From Sphingomonas sp. Leaf208 (GTDB lineage Bacteria > Pseudomonadota > Alphaproteobacteria > Sphingomonadales > Sphingomonadaceae), in contig NZ_LMKH01000035.1 of the NCBI RefSeq assembly GCF_001421415.1, forward strand, positions 245,655 through 309,654: a DNA stretch of 64,000 bases, given 5' to 3'. The position numbers were made by a program, and so were the translations under genes. The notes under the pieces were generated by a model, which saw only the letters and a list, made by a program, of their open reading frames with translations, ran no database searches and was not told the DNA's origin. Numbering within the stretch: position 1 is the first letter of the stretch; each line of letters begins with the position of its first letter. This document shows, piece after piece, positions 55,862-64,000 of the stretch.

Positions 55862-56569
55862 ATGACGCGTTCGACCCTGGCTGGCCCTGAGATCGAGGCC
55901 GTTGTCCGCGCCGGCGACCTGTCCGGCGCGGTGACCGCGTTGGCGTCGCGCCTGCGCGCCGCACCCGGCGATCGCGATACCCGCATGGTCCTGTTCCAGG
56001 TCCTCTGCGTTGGCGCGGACTGGGACCGCGCACAGGCGCAGCTCCGCGTGCTGGGCGGTCAATCTCCTGATCTACAGATGCTCGCACGCGCGTATGCGCA
56101 GGCGATCGAGGCGATGAAAGCGCGCGACGGCGAAATCGCGGAAGCCGATTTCACCGACGCGCCGGACACGCCGGGCGAGGCTGACGGCCAGCGGTTCGAT
56201 TTCCTGTTCGACGGCGACACGCGGTCCGGCCCGAATCTCGAGGCGATCGTCGGTGGTACGAGGAGGCTGATCCCGTTCGCGACCATCCTCTCGATCGACA
56301 CCGAGGGCCCCGTCGACCTGCGCGACCTGGTCTGGTTGCCCGCGCAGATCCGGTTGCGCGACGGCAGCGCGCTCGCCGCGCTGCTGCCCGTGACCTACCC
56401 CGGCACCGCCGCCGAAGCGGATACCATGCTGCGGCTGGCTCGACGCACCGAATGGCGCGAACATGGTGGCGGCATTCACGGGGTCGGCCAGCGGATCTGG
56501 ACGACCTCGACCGGACATGACGTGCCGATCCTCGAGTTTCGCCACCTCAGCTTTGAGAACACCGCGTGA
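55862..56569 (+). CDS. tagJ: T6SS accessory protein TagJ (ImpE/SciE)
   Basis: 235-residue ImpE-family protein. Helical TPR-like N-terminal half (residues 8-90, GDLSGAVTALASRLRAAPGDRDTR split by turns) and a C-terminal half with FDFLFDGDTRSGPNLEAIVGG, VDLRDLVWLPAQIRLRDG and HDVPILEFRHLSFE. In other systems TagJ binds TssB and helps ClpV act on the sheath. ATG 55862 has AAAGG upstream. The stop overlaps the GTG of tssE. Confidence 0.9.
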   Translation: MTRSTLAGPEIEAVVRAGDLSGAVTALASRLRAAPGDRDTRMVLFQVLCVGADWDRAQAQLRVLGGQSPDLQMLARAYAQAIEAMKARDGEIAEADFTDAPDTPGEADGQRFDFLFDGDTRSGPNLEAIVGGTRRLIPFATILSIDTEGPVDLRDLVWLPAQIRLRDGSALAALLPVTYPGTAAEADTMLRLARRTEWREHGGGIHGVGQRIWTTSTGHDVPILEFRHLSFENTA

Positions 56570-57078
56570 GTGGTCCGCAACCGACGCTGTTCGACAAGCT
56601 GGTGGGCGATCTCGCGCTCGACGGCCTACGCGACGATTCCGACGTCGAGAATCTCGACCGCGCGCTCCGGCATTATGCCGTGCCGCGGCTTGATCGGTTC
56701 GGTGACAAGGCGTTGCGGGCGACACTGCTGCGCGAGCTGAACTGGTTGCTGAACACCACCAATCTGGCCGCCGTCGCCGACCTTTCCGCGTATCCCGAAG
56801 TCGCGCTGTCGACGCTCAACTACGGCCTCGGCGATCTGACCGGCAAGATGCTCTACCGCCAGGAACTGCAGCAGCGCGCGCGCGACATGCGCGAGGCGAT
56901 CGGCCGGTTCGAGCCGCGGATCGATCATGGCAGCCTGGACGTCGAGGTCGACGTCGATCCGGATCGTCCCAACAGCGTCGGCTTCGTCATCCGCGGGGAC
57001 CTTGCGGACATGGTGCCGGTCGAACTGCGCACCGAGGTCGAGATCGACACCGGCAGCGTATCGTTGAGGGTCGGCTGA
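56566..57078 (+). CDS. tssE: T6SS baseplate protein TssE (gp25-like)
   Basis: 170-residue gp25-like protein. Diagnostic motifs are LFDKLVGD near the start, RELNWLLNTTN (usual ExIxWLLNT) and LSTLNYGLGDLTG, then FVIRGDLADMVPVELRTEVEID near the C-terminus. It nucleates sheath assembly in the baseplate. Start GTG 56566 overlaps the tagJ stop as GTGA. The last base of its stop is the first base of the tssF ATG. Confidence 0.93.
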   Translation: MSGPQPTLFDKLVGDLALDGLRDDSDVENLDRALRHYAVPRLDRFGDKALRATLLRELNWLLNTTNLAAVADLSAYPEVALSTLNYGLGDLTGKMLYRQELQQRARDMREAIGRFEPRIDHGSLDVEVDVDPDRPNSVGFVIRGDLADMVPVELRTEVEIDTGSVSLRVG

Positions 57079-58994
57079 TGGATCCGCGTCTTCTCCAGGC
57101 CTATAACGACGAACTCGTCTACCTGCGCGAGGCCGCGCGCGAGTTCGGAGAAGAGCATCAGACGGTCGCGGGCCGGCTGGGCCTGCAGTCCCCCGCCGAA
57201 GTCGACCCCCATGTCGAGCGGCTGCTGGAGGGCGTCGCGTTTCTCGGTGCGCGCGTGCAACTCAAGCTGCGCGACCAGTTTCCCGATTTCACCCAGCATC
57301 TGCTGCATGCGCTCCAGCCCAATTACCTCGCGCCGACGCCGTCGATGTGCGTGGTGGCGTTCGAACCGCGGGAGAATGACGGCGCGCTGGCCGATGGCAT
57401 CGACATCCCGCGGCTGAGTCATCTCAATGCGCTCGCTGGCGAACGGGACGGCGCGACCGTCACGTTCCGGACCGGGCACGACGTGACGCTCTGGCCGTTG
57501 CAACTGACCCAGGCGGAGTATCTCCCGTCGCGCGCATCGCTGGCACCGTTCCTTGGCAAAAACGCTGGGGGCAAGGACGCTGGGGGCAGGGACGCAGGGG
57601 GCAGGGGCGCCGGGGAGGGTGCCGAGGCCGGGCTTCGGATCCGCCTGACTGCGACGGGCGGCGCGAAATTGTCGGAGCTCGCGCCCGGTCCGCTCCCGCT
57701 ATACCTCGATGGGTCACAGGCGATCCCGGGCGAGCTGTACCGGCAACTGGTGGCGGATGCGGTGTCGGTCGTATTGCGTCCTGCCGACAGCGTCGGGACT
57801 CCTTCGGCGGATCTGCCCTTGCCGCGTGCCCATGGCTTCGAGGAGGAGTGCGCGCTGATCCCCAGCGACGGGCGGACGCATCGCGGATACCGTCTCCTGT
57901 CCGAATATTTCGCCTGTCCCGAACGGTTCCTGTTCATTGCGCTCGACGGACTGGCTCGTCGCTTCGCCGCGTGCGGCGAGGCGACCGAATGCGACGTGGT
58001 CATCCTGTTCCGCCGCCGCGCCACCGCGCTCGTCGGATCGGTGACCGCCGCCAACCTGCGGCTGTACGCGACCCCGGCGGTCAACCTGTTCGAGAAGCAG
58101 CTCGACCGGGTCGCCGTCACTGCATTCGATCATGAGCGGCTGACGATCGCCGATCGCACGCGCCCGCTCGATTTCGAGGTCAACCGGTTGCTCGACGTCC
58201 GCGCGCACCGACGCGACGGTGGCACTCTGCCGGTGGTGCCGATGCACGATTTTGCCGGGTTGTCGTACGATTGGAGCGACGCCTTGTTCTACGCCACGCG
58301 CCTGACGCCGCGTCGTCTTCCCGCACGCGAACGACGGGCGAATGGGCGGTCCGATTACGTCGGCACGGAAACGTGGATCAGCGTATCTTCACCCGCCCGC
58401 GCGAGCAGGACGGAGGACATCCACGAACTGTCGATCCGCGCACTGGTCACCAACCGCGATCTGCCCGAACGGATGGGCCGCGGTCGCGGCACCGCCTTCT
58501 CGATCGACGGCGTGGCGGTCAGCGGCATCACCATGCTCCGGCCGCCGACGCCGCCGCGTGCGCCGCTCGGGCTGAACGACGGGGCGTGGCGGGTGATCGC
58601 GCATCTGACACCCAACCAGTTCGGCTTTGCCGGCCGCGGCACGGACGAATGCGACGCGGGCGCACTGCGCCATCATCTGGCGCTGTATGCGCGGCCCGAG
58701 GATGCCGTCGCCCGGCGCCAGGTCGAGGCGGTCAAAACGGTACGTGCCGAACCGGTATCGCGGCGCGCTCCGGGTGCGGGACCCAGCGCGTTCGTGCGAG
58801 GCCAGCGCCTGCATCTGGGTCTCGACGAGGCCGGGTTCGACAATGGCCGGATGGTGCTGTTCGGCGCGGTGATCGATCGGTTCCTTGCCGAGTTCGCCTC
58901 GATCAACAGCTTCACGGAAACCGCACTCGAAACCACGGGAAGGGAGGGCGTGACGCAATGGCCAGCAAGGCTCGGTCGTCGACCGACCATCTGA
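57078..58994 (+). CDS. tssF: T6SS baseplate protein TssF
   Basis: 638-residue TssF (ImpG/VasA). Family start: LLQAYNDELVYLREAAREFGEEH, then VDPHVERLLEGVAFLGARVQLKL and FPDFTQHLLHALQPNYLAPTPSM; later FACPERFLFIALDG and the C-terminal FVRGQRLHLGLDEAGFDNGRM. A glycine/charged insertion at residues 161-180 is made of four 5-residue repeats and is listed separately. Forms the TssF2G wedge with TssG, whose gene overlaps this one by 37 bases. Confidence 0.95.
   Translation: MDPRLLQAYNDELVYLREAAREFGEEHQTVAGRLGLQSPAEVDPHVERLLEGVAFLGARVQLKLRDQFPDFTQHLLHALQPNYLAPTPSMCVVAFEPRENDGALADGIDIPRLSHLNALAGERDGATVTFRTGHDVTLWPLQLTQAEYLPSRASLAPFLGKNAGGKDAGGRDAGGRGAGEGAEAGLRIRLTATGGAKLSELAPGPLPLYLDGSQAIPGELYRQLVADAVSVVLRPADSVGTPSADLPLPRAHGFEEECALIPSDGRTHRGYRLLSEYFACPERFLFIALDGLARRFAACGEATECDVVILFRRRATALVGSVTAANLRLYATPAVNLFEKQLDRVAVTAFDHERLTIADRTRPLDFEVNRLLDVRAHRRDGGTLPVVPMHDFAGLSYDWSDALFYATRLTPRRLPARERRANGRSDYVGTETWISVSSPARASRTEDIHELSIRALVTNRDLPERMGRGRGTAFSIDGVAVSGITMLRPPTPPRAPLGLNDGAWRVIAHLTPNQFGFAGRGTDECDAGALRHHLALYARPEDAVARRQVEAVKTVRAEPVSRRAPGAGPSAFVRGQRLHLGLDEAGFDNGRMVLFGAVIDRFLAEFASINSFTETALETTGREGVTQWPARLGRRPTI
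57558..57617 (+). repeat. Four 15-bp tandem repeats inside tssF
   Basis: Four in-frame units encode KNAGG, KDAGG, RDAGG and RGAGE at residues 161-180 of TssF, with strongly similar DNA (A(A/G)GGACGC(T/A)GGGGGC core). This is a flexible, probably length-variable linker between two folded parts of the wedge protein. Confidence 0.85.
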
Positions 58995-59998
58995 CGTACC
59001 TGCGTCTTGGCGCCCAGCGCGTGCAGGCACTCGCCCCGTTCGAGCTGCTGCGCGGTGCGGAGGCGCGGGCGGGCGCGTTGCCGCGGATCGGTACCGCGCG
59101 GCTGCCGCAGCAAGACGTCGTCGAGATTGCCCAGACGCCGTCGCTGGCCTTTCCTGCCGCGACCATCGAGGGCATCGCGGTGGACGACGAGCGCGCGCGC
59201 GTCGAGGGGCACTGGCTTGGCCTGACCGGGCCCATGGCGCCGTTACCGCTGCACATCAGCGAGTTCGCGTCGTATGAACGGCGCTACTCGAAGCAGCGCC
59301 CGTTCAACGGCTTTCTCGACGTCATCGCCGGACGGATGCTCCAGCTGTTCTATCGCGCCTGGGCAAGCACGTCGCCCACCGCGAGCGGCGATCGCCCCGA
59401 TGACGATTACGCCGCCGACCGGATCGCGGCGCTGTCGGGCGCGCAGGACGGCGCAACCGACGATTCCGCCTTCCCGGCGCGCGCGCGGCTCCGATATGCG
59501 CCGGTGTTCATCACGCCGCGCAGCCCGGCGGGTATCGCAGACGCACTGTCCGATCTGATGCGGATGCCGGTTCGTCTCACCGAATTCATGCCGCGCTGGC
59601 GCGACCTCGAGCCGGAGGATCGTTCCACGCTTGGCGGTGGCATGATGGTGCTCGGTCGCGAGGCGCTGGCAGGCGGACGTGTCCGCACGGTCGCCGACGC
59701 GTTTCGCGTGACGGTCACCGCCGGGAGTCATCGCGAGGTGATCGCGCTGTTGCCGGGCGGCGGTCGCCACCGGTTGCTGGAGGAGGCGATCGCGGCCTTC
59801 GTGCCGACGCATCTCGATTGGGATGTGGAAATCGAGACGTTGCCTGCCGCGATGCGGCCCGCTCGGCTCGGTAGCGGCTCCCGGCTCGGATGGACCGGGT
59901 GGCTCGGATCGCGATCGAAGACCGGCTCGCGCGCCGATATCCGGCTCGGCGCCGGCGCGCGGACGATGACGCAATCGCAACGGAAGGAACCGGCATGA
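58958..59998 (+). CDS. tssG: T6SS baseplate protein TssG
   Basis: 346-residue TssG (ImpH/VasB). Motifs: FELLRGAEARAGALPRIGTARLP, EGHWLGLTGPMAPLPLHISEF, LFYRAWAS, and the C-terminal HLDWDVEIETLP, then LGWTGWLGS. Start ATG 58958 lies inside the 3' end of tssF, with GGGAGGG upstream; the same frame is open much further left but over tssF without conservation. The stop overlaps the tssH start as ATGA. Confidence 0.93.
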   Translation: MASKARSSTDHLTYLRLGAQRVQALAPFELLRGAEARAGALPRIGTARLPQQDVVEIAQTPSLAFPAATIEGIAVDDERARVEGHWLGLTGPMAPLPLHISEFASYERRYSKQRPFNGFLDVIAGRMLQLFYRAWASTSPTASGDRPDDDYAADRIAALSGAQDGATDDSAFPARARLRYAPVFITPRSPAGIADALSDLMRMPVRLTEFMPRWRDLEPEDRSTLGGGMMVLGREALAGGRVRTVADAFRVTVTAGSHREVIALLPGGGRHRLLEEAIAAFVPTHLDWDVEIETLPAAMRPARLGSGSRLGWTGWLGSRSKTGSRADIRLGAGARTMTQSQRKEPA

Positions 59999-62649
59999 CG
60001 GATATCAGACGGCAGGTGCTGTTCGGGAAGCTTGGCCCCGCCGCGACCCGTGCGATCGAGAGCGCAACCGGGTTCTGTCGCCTGCGCGGCAACCCGTACG
60101 TCGAACTCGTCCATTGGCTGCATATGCTGGTGAAGGATCGCGATACCGACGTCGCGGCGTTGATCCAGACATGCGGCCTCGACGAGGCGCGTCTGTCCGC
60201 GGATATCGTGACGGCGCTCGATCGATTGCCGTCAGGTGCCACGGCGGTCAGCGACTTCGCACCGCAGATCGAGGATACGGTCGAGCGTGGCTGGCTCTAC
60301 GCGTCGCTGCTGTTCGGCGCGGGCGAGGTGCGTACCGGGCATCTCCTCGTCGCGATCCTGAAGACCCCGCGGCTGCGCGAGCATCTGTTCGCGATCTCGG
60401 AGACCTTCCGGCGCCTGTCCGCCGATACGGTCGTCGATCGGTTCGAGACGCTGGTCCAGGGAAGCACGGAGCGGACGATGTCGGCAGCCGCTGCGGATAG
60501 TGCGACGACTGGCGGCACCGCTGCGGCGCCGACCGCGGGCGGCGAGGCACTCGCGCGCTATGCGGTCGATCTTACCGCCCGCGCCCGCGCCGGCGAGATT
60601 GATCGGATCGTCGGGCGCGACCCGGAAATCCGCCAGATGATAGACATCCTGCTGCGTCGTCGCCAGAACAACCCGATCCTTACGGGCGAAGCGGGCGTCG
60701 GCAAGACTGCGATCGTCGAGGGTCTCGCGCGCCGTATCGCCGATGGCGACGTGCCGCCCGCGCTCGCCGACGTGTCGCTCCACGCGCTCGACCTCGGGCT
60801 CCTACAAGCGGGGGCGGGGGTCAAGGGCGAGTTCGAAAAGCGGCTGCGGCAGGTCATCGACGAGGTCGAGACCGCCGCCAAGCCGGTGATCCTGTTCGTC
60901 GATGAGGCGCATACGCTGATCGGCGCTGGGGGACAGGCAGGCACCGGCGACGCGGCGAACCTGCTCAAGCCCGCACTCGCCCGCGGTCGCCTGCGGACGA
61001 TCGCGGCGACGACCTGGGCCGAATACCGCCAATATGTTGAGAAGGACCCCGCGCTCAGCCGCCGGTTCCAGCCGGTCGCGGTCGGCGAACCCGACGACGA
61101 GACGGCGGTGGCGATGCTCCGCTCGGTACGCGAACCGATGGAGCGGCATCACGGCGTGACCATTCTCGACGAGGCGCTGGACGCGGCGGTGCGGCTGTCA
61201 CAGCGTTATATCCCCGCGCGCCAGCTTCCCGACAAGGCCGTGAGCCTGCTCGACACCGCCGCGGCACGGGTCGGCGTGTCGCAGCACGCGACGCCCGCGC
61301 GGGTCGAGGACGCCCGTAGCCGGATCGCCCGTGTCGAGGCGGCGCTGGAGGCGGCCGAACGCGAACAGCGCCAGCGCTACGCCGACGGCGCGGCGGCGGC
61401 ACCGCTCGCCGAGACGCTCGAACTCGCCCGCGCCACGCTCGTCGAGACAGAGGCGCAATGGCGCGCCGAGCGCGATGCCGTCGCGGCAATCCACGCGGCG
61501 AGGGACGCACTCGGGGACGACGAAGCCACCGGGGCAGCGCTGGACCATGCCATCGCCGCATCGCGCGGGTTGCGCAGCGATCAACCGATGGTCTTCGGTG
61601 AGGTCGATGCCGACACCATCGCCGCGGTCGTCGCCGACTGGACCGGCGTCCCCGTCGGCCGCATGGTCAAGGACGACATCGCCGCCGCGCTGGTGATCGA
61701 AGACCGCCTGAAGGAGCGCGTCGTCGGCCAGGACGCGGCACTCGACGCGATCGCGCGGCGCATCCGGATCAGCCGCGCCCGGCTCGACGATCCGGTCAAG
61801 CCGGTCGGTGTGTTCCTGCTCTGCGGACCATCCGGCGTCGGCAAGACCGAGACCGCCCATGCGCTCGCCGAACTTCTCTATTCCGGCGACGACAGCCTGA
61901 TCGCGATCAATATGAGCGAATTCCAGGAAGCACATACCGTCTCGACCTTGAAGGGCGCGCCGGCCGGTTATGTCGGCTTCGGCCAGGGTGGCGTGCTGAC
62001 CGAGGCGGTGCGGCGGCGGCCCTATGCGGTCGTCCTGCTCGACGAGATCGAGAAGGCGCACCCGGACGTCCACGAGATGTTCTTCCAGGTGTTCGACAAG
62101 GGCTATATGGAGGATGCGGAAGGGCGCTTCATCGACTTCCGTAACACGTTGATCCTGCTCACCTCGAACATCGGCACCGACACGATCGCGGCGTTGTGTG
62201 CGGACGATCTCACCGCGCCGGACGGGCCGGGGCTGGCCGACGCGATCCGCGACGACCTGTTGCAGACCTTTCCGCCAGCCCTGCTCGGTCGGCTCAAGGT
62301 ACTCGCCTATCGGCCGCTCGATGCTGCCACGCTGACCGCGATCGTCCGCCTCCAGCTTGGGCGGATTGCCCGGCGGATGGCCGACAATCACGTGATCCGG
62401 CTGCGCTGGGACGAGGCGGTCGTCGACCTGATCGTGTCGCGCTGTCGCGAATCGGCATCGGGGGGGCGCATGATCGATGCGATCCTGACCGGTGACGTCT
62501 TGCCGGAACTGTCGACGATGGTGCTCCGTGCGCAGGCGCTCGGCGACCTTCCTGCCGAGATCGCGCTGTGCGTCGACGACGACGAACTCGCCTTCCGCGC
62601 GATCGAGACGGCCGGGCCGCAGATCGTTCGAGCGGAAGCGGCCGAATAG
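59995..62649 (+). CDS. tssH: T6SS sheath-disassembly ATPase TssH (ClpV)
   Basis: 884-residue AAA+ unfoldase of the ClpV class. N-domain (1-160) with NPYVELVHWLHMLVKD; first ATPase module with Walker A GEAGVGKT (231-238), ILFVDEAHTLIGAGGQAGTGDAANLLKPALARG in the Walker B/pore region; a short coiled middle domain (about 430-520); second module with GPSGVGKT (611-618) and VVLLDEIEKAHPDV. Recycles the contracted TssBC sheath with ATP. The shortened middle domain separates ClpV from ClpB. Its TAG stop directly abuts the ppkA ATG. Confidence 0.96.
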   Translation: MTDIRRQVLFGKLGPAATRAIESATGFCRLRGNPYVELVHWLHMLVKDRDTDVAALIQTCGLDEARLSADIVTALDRLPSGATAVSDFAPQIEDTVERGWLYASLLFGAGEVRTGHLLVAILKTPRLREHLFAISETFRRLSADTVVDRFETLVQGSTERTMSAAAADSATTGGTAAAPTAGGEALARYAVDLTARARAGEIDRIVGRDPEIRQMIDILLRRRQNNPILTGEAGVGKTAIVEGLARRIADGDVPPALADVSLHALDLGLLQAGAGVKGEFEKRLRQVIDEVETAAKPVILFVDEAHTLIGAGGQAGTGDAANLLKPALARGRLRTIAATTWAEYRQYVEKDPALSRRFQPVAVGEPDDETAVAMLRSVREPMERHHGVTILDEALDAAVRLSQRYIPARQLPDKAVSLLDTAAARVGVSQHATPARVEDARSRIARVEAALEAAEREQRQRYADGAAAAPLAETLELARATLVETEAQWRAERDAVAAIHAARDALGDDEATGAALDHAIAASRGLRSDQPMVFGEVDADTIAAVVADWTGVPVGRMVKDDIAAALVIEDRLKERVVGQDAALDAIARRIRISRARLDDPVKPVGVFLLCGPSGVGKTETAHALAELLYSGDDSLIAINMSEFQEAHTVSTLKGAPAGYVGFGQGGVLTEAVRRRPYAVVLLDEIEKAHPDVHEMFFQVFDKGYMEDAEGRFIDFRNTLILLTSNIGTDTIAALCADDLTAPDGPGLADAIRDDLLQTFPPALLGRLKVLAYRPLDAATLTAIVRLQLGRIARRMADNHVIRLRWDEAVVDLIVSRCRESASGGRMIDAILTGDVLPELSTMVLRAQALGDLPAEIALCVDDDELAFRAIETAGPQIVRAEAAE

Positions 62650-64000
62650 ATGGACACCGGCATTCGCGATCCGCACGAGAGTTCGCCGGCGATCGCGGCA
62701 GCGTTCGGGTTGAGCGCGGGCACCATCCTGAACGGCATCTACCGGATCGACCGGTTCCTGACGCGTGGCGGCATGGGCGACGTCTATCTCGGCAGCAATG
62801 TCGAGACCGAGGAGCTGGTGGCGATCAAGGTCATGTTGCCGCGGCTCGCCGAAGACCCGAAGATCCTGTCGCTGTTCCGCAGCGAGGCGCGACTGCTGAT
62901 CCGCGTCGCGCACCCGGCAGTCGCTCAATACCGTGTGTTCGCGCGCGATGCGACGCTCGGCGTGCATTATCTCGTCACCGACTTCATCGACGGCGACGCG
63001 CTGTCCGCGCGCTTGCATGGCGAGGTTCCCGGGCCTGACGAAGTCGCGCGATTGATCCGACGGTTGGCGGGCGGACTGCGAGTCACGCACGAGCTCGGCG
63101 CCGTCCACCGCGACATGTCGCCCGACAACATCCTGCTCCCCGGGGGGCGGATCGACGAGGCCAAGATCATCGATTTTGGCATCGCCAAATATGTCGAGCC
63201 CGATGATCGGACGGTCGTGATCGAGGGCTTCGCTGGCAAGCTTGGCTATGTCGCCCCCGAACAGTTTGGCCTGTACGGCAACCGCATCGGTCCGTGGACC
63301 GACATCTACAGCACCGCGCTCGTCCTGCTCGCCTTCGCGCGGTCCGAACCGATCGACATGGGACGGACCATGTCCGAGGCGATGGAGCGCCGATCCATCG
63401 TGCCGGATCTGTCCGCGCTGCCCGATAGTCTGCATCCTCTGTTCCGCGCCATGCTGCAGCCGGACCCGGCCGAGCGTCCCGCATCGATGGATGCGGTAGT
63501 CGGAGCACTCGATAGCGCACCGATCGTCCGGGCCGCGACGCCTGCCGCGTCGCCGGCCGCTCAACCTGCCACCCGGCCGGACGCGCCGTCGGCCAAGCCG
63601 TCAGCCGCCCCGACGGTCGCGCCGCTCGCCACGCCGAAACGCGCAGGCCGCCCTAAGTCCAGGCCGGCTCGATCGGTCGACAAGAGACTGGTCGTCGCGC
63701 TCGTCACGGTCATCGTCGCGTCGGTGCTGGTATGGCTGGCGTGGCCCGGCACGGGCTCGCAGCCGTCTCGTCCCAAGCCGGCGCCTGCTATTCCCGCATC
63801 ACGGCCTGCAATTGCGTCGGTTCGATCGATGCCGCCTGCAACGCCCTCTGCAACGCCGCCGCAATCCTCCTCACCGGTTGCGCAATCCCCGCCGATCGGC
63901 AGTGCGCTTCCGCCCTTGTCGATCGTTGCGTCTACCAACGCCGACCGGCGTCGGGGAACCGCTCTGTGCCGGAGGAACGGCGGCACGGCGATCACCGCGA
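62650..64000 (+). CDS. ppkA: T6SS serine/threonine protein kinase PpkA, cut by window end
   Basis: 450 complete codons of a Hanks-type kinase. Glycine loop TRGGMGDVY (38-46), catalytic Lys60 (VAIKVM), HRDMSPDN with Asp155, DFG at 175-177 and YVAPEQFG. After the kinase domain (about 25-290) come a Pro/Ala-rich linker, one membrane helix (about 346-364, LVVALVTVIVASVLVWLAW) and a Pro/Ser-rich periplasmic stretch that runs past the window edge. It should phosphorylate the threonine recognised by TagH and so activate secretion, opposed by PppA. The periplasmic sensor part is not visible. Confidence 0.92.
   Translation, partial: MDTGIRDPHESSPAIAAAFGLSAGTILNGIYRIDRFLTRGGMGDVYLGSNVETEELVAIKVMLPRLAEDPKILSLFRSEARLLIRVAHPAVAQYRVFARDATLGVHYLVTDFIDGDALSARLHGEVPGPDEVARLIRRLAGGLRVTHELGAVHRDMSPDNILLPGGRIDEAKIIDFGIAKYVEPDDRTVVIEGFAGKLGYVAPEQFGLYGNRIGPWTDIYSTALVLLAFARSEPIDMGRTMSEAMERRSIVPDLSALPDSLHPLFRAMLQPDPAERPASMDAVVGALDSAPIVRAATPAASPAAQPATRPDAPSAKPSAAPTVAPLATPKRAGRPKSRPARSVDKRLVVALVTVIVASVLVWLAWPGTGSQPSRPKPAPAIPASRPAIASVRSMPPATPSATPPQSSSPVAQSPPIGSALPPLSIVASTNADRRRGTALCRRNGGTAITA

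Noticed and set aside
61198..63564. Long minus-strand open frame (about 790 codons) opposite tssH and ppkA
   Set aside because: Shadow of the ClpV ATPase and kinase genes; no domain seen.

Overview
The window is GC-rich, densely coded DNA that reads as a chromosome segment of an alphaproteobacterium, most likely Sphingomonas or a close relative. This placement is an inference. It rests on a large Caulobacter/Sphingomonas-type TonB-dependent receptor, Tat and Sec exported glycan enzymes, the winged-helix regulator style at 30.2 kb, and a GC-rich palindromic intergenic repeat of a kind I associate with sphingomonads. No rRNA, tRNA, CRISPR array or intact insertion sequence was seen.

Region 1 (1-25.5 kb) is a polysaccharide utilisation locus for pectin, centred on rhamnogalacturonan I and its side chains. 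A minus-strand series runs from an IclR regulator through an L-rhamnose 1-dehydrogenase, GH28, L-rhamnose mutarotase, GH35 beta-galactosidase, GH53 endo-galactanase and GH105 unsaturated rhamnogalacturonyl hydrolase to a GH115 alpha-glucuronidase cut by the left edge. Upstream lies a TonB-dependent receptor with its own terminator, divergent from a PL11 rhamnogalacturonan lyase. Then come a PL22 oligogalacturonate lyase and three esterases on the minus strand (two of CE12 type), and on the plus strand a DUF6250-like protein, a PL26-like exo-rhamnogalacturonan lyase, KduI and KduD. Together they would import RG-I oligosaccharides, deacetylate and cut the backbone, strip galactan and glucuronic acid decorations, and feed galacturonate-derived ketouronate to the Kdu route and L-rhamnose to an oxidative, non-phosphorylating route. 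Later steps of both routes are not in the window.

Region 2 (25.5-36.4 kb) is mixed: katG, an APC-family amino-acid permease, a MarR-like regulator, a hybrid histidine kinase broken by an in-frame TAG, a LysR regulator, an NmrA-like reductase broken by a one-base deletion, and remnants of a quinone-oxidoreductase-type gene. This is a zone of gene decay beside the next island.

Region 3 (36.4-64 kb, running off the right edge) is a nearly complete type VI secretion system. It has tssA, vgrG, a DUF6931-like gene, tagH (FHA), pppA, tagF, tssM, tssL with an OmpA domain, tssK, a response regulator and a sensor kinase, tssB, tssC, hcp, an unrecognised 480-residue gene, tagJ, tssE, tssF, tssG, tssH (ClpV) and ppkA. 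Most genes overlap by a few bases and are probably translationally coupled. Two control layers are present: the Ppk/Ppp/FHA threonine-phosphorylation set, and a two-component pair between tssK and tssB. No tssJ lipoprotein or PAAR gene is seen inside the window. The unrecognised protein encoded directly after hcp is the most interesting novelty candidate, as a possible Hcp-borne membrane-active effector or an accessory component.
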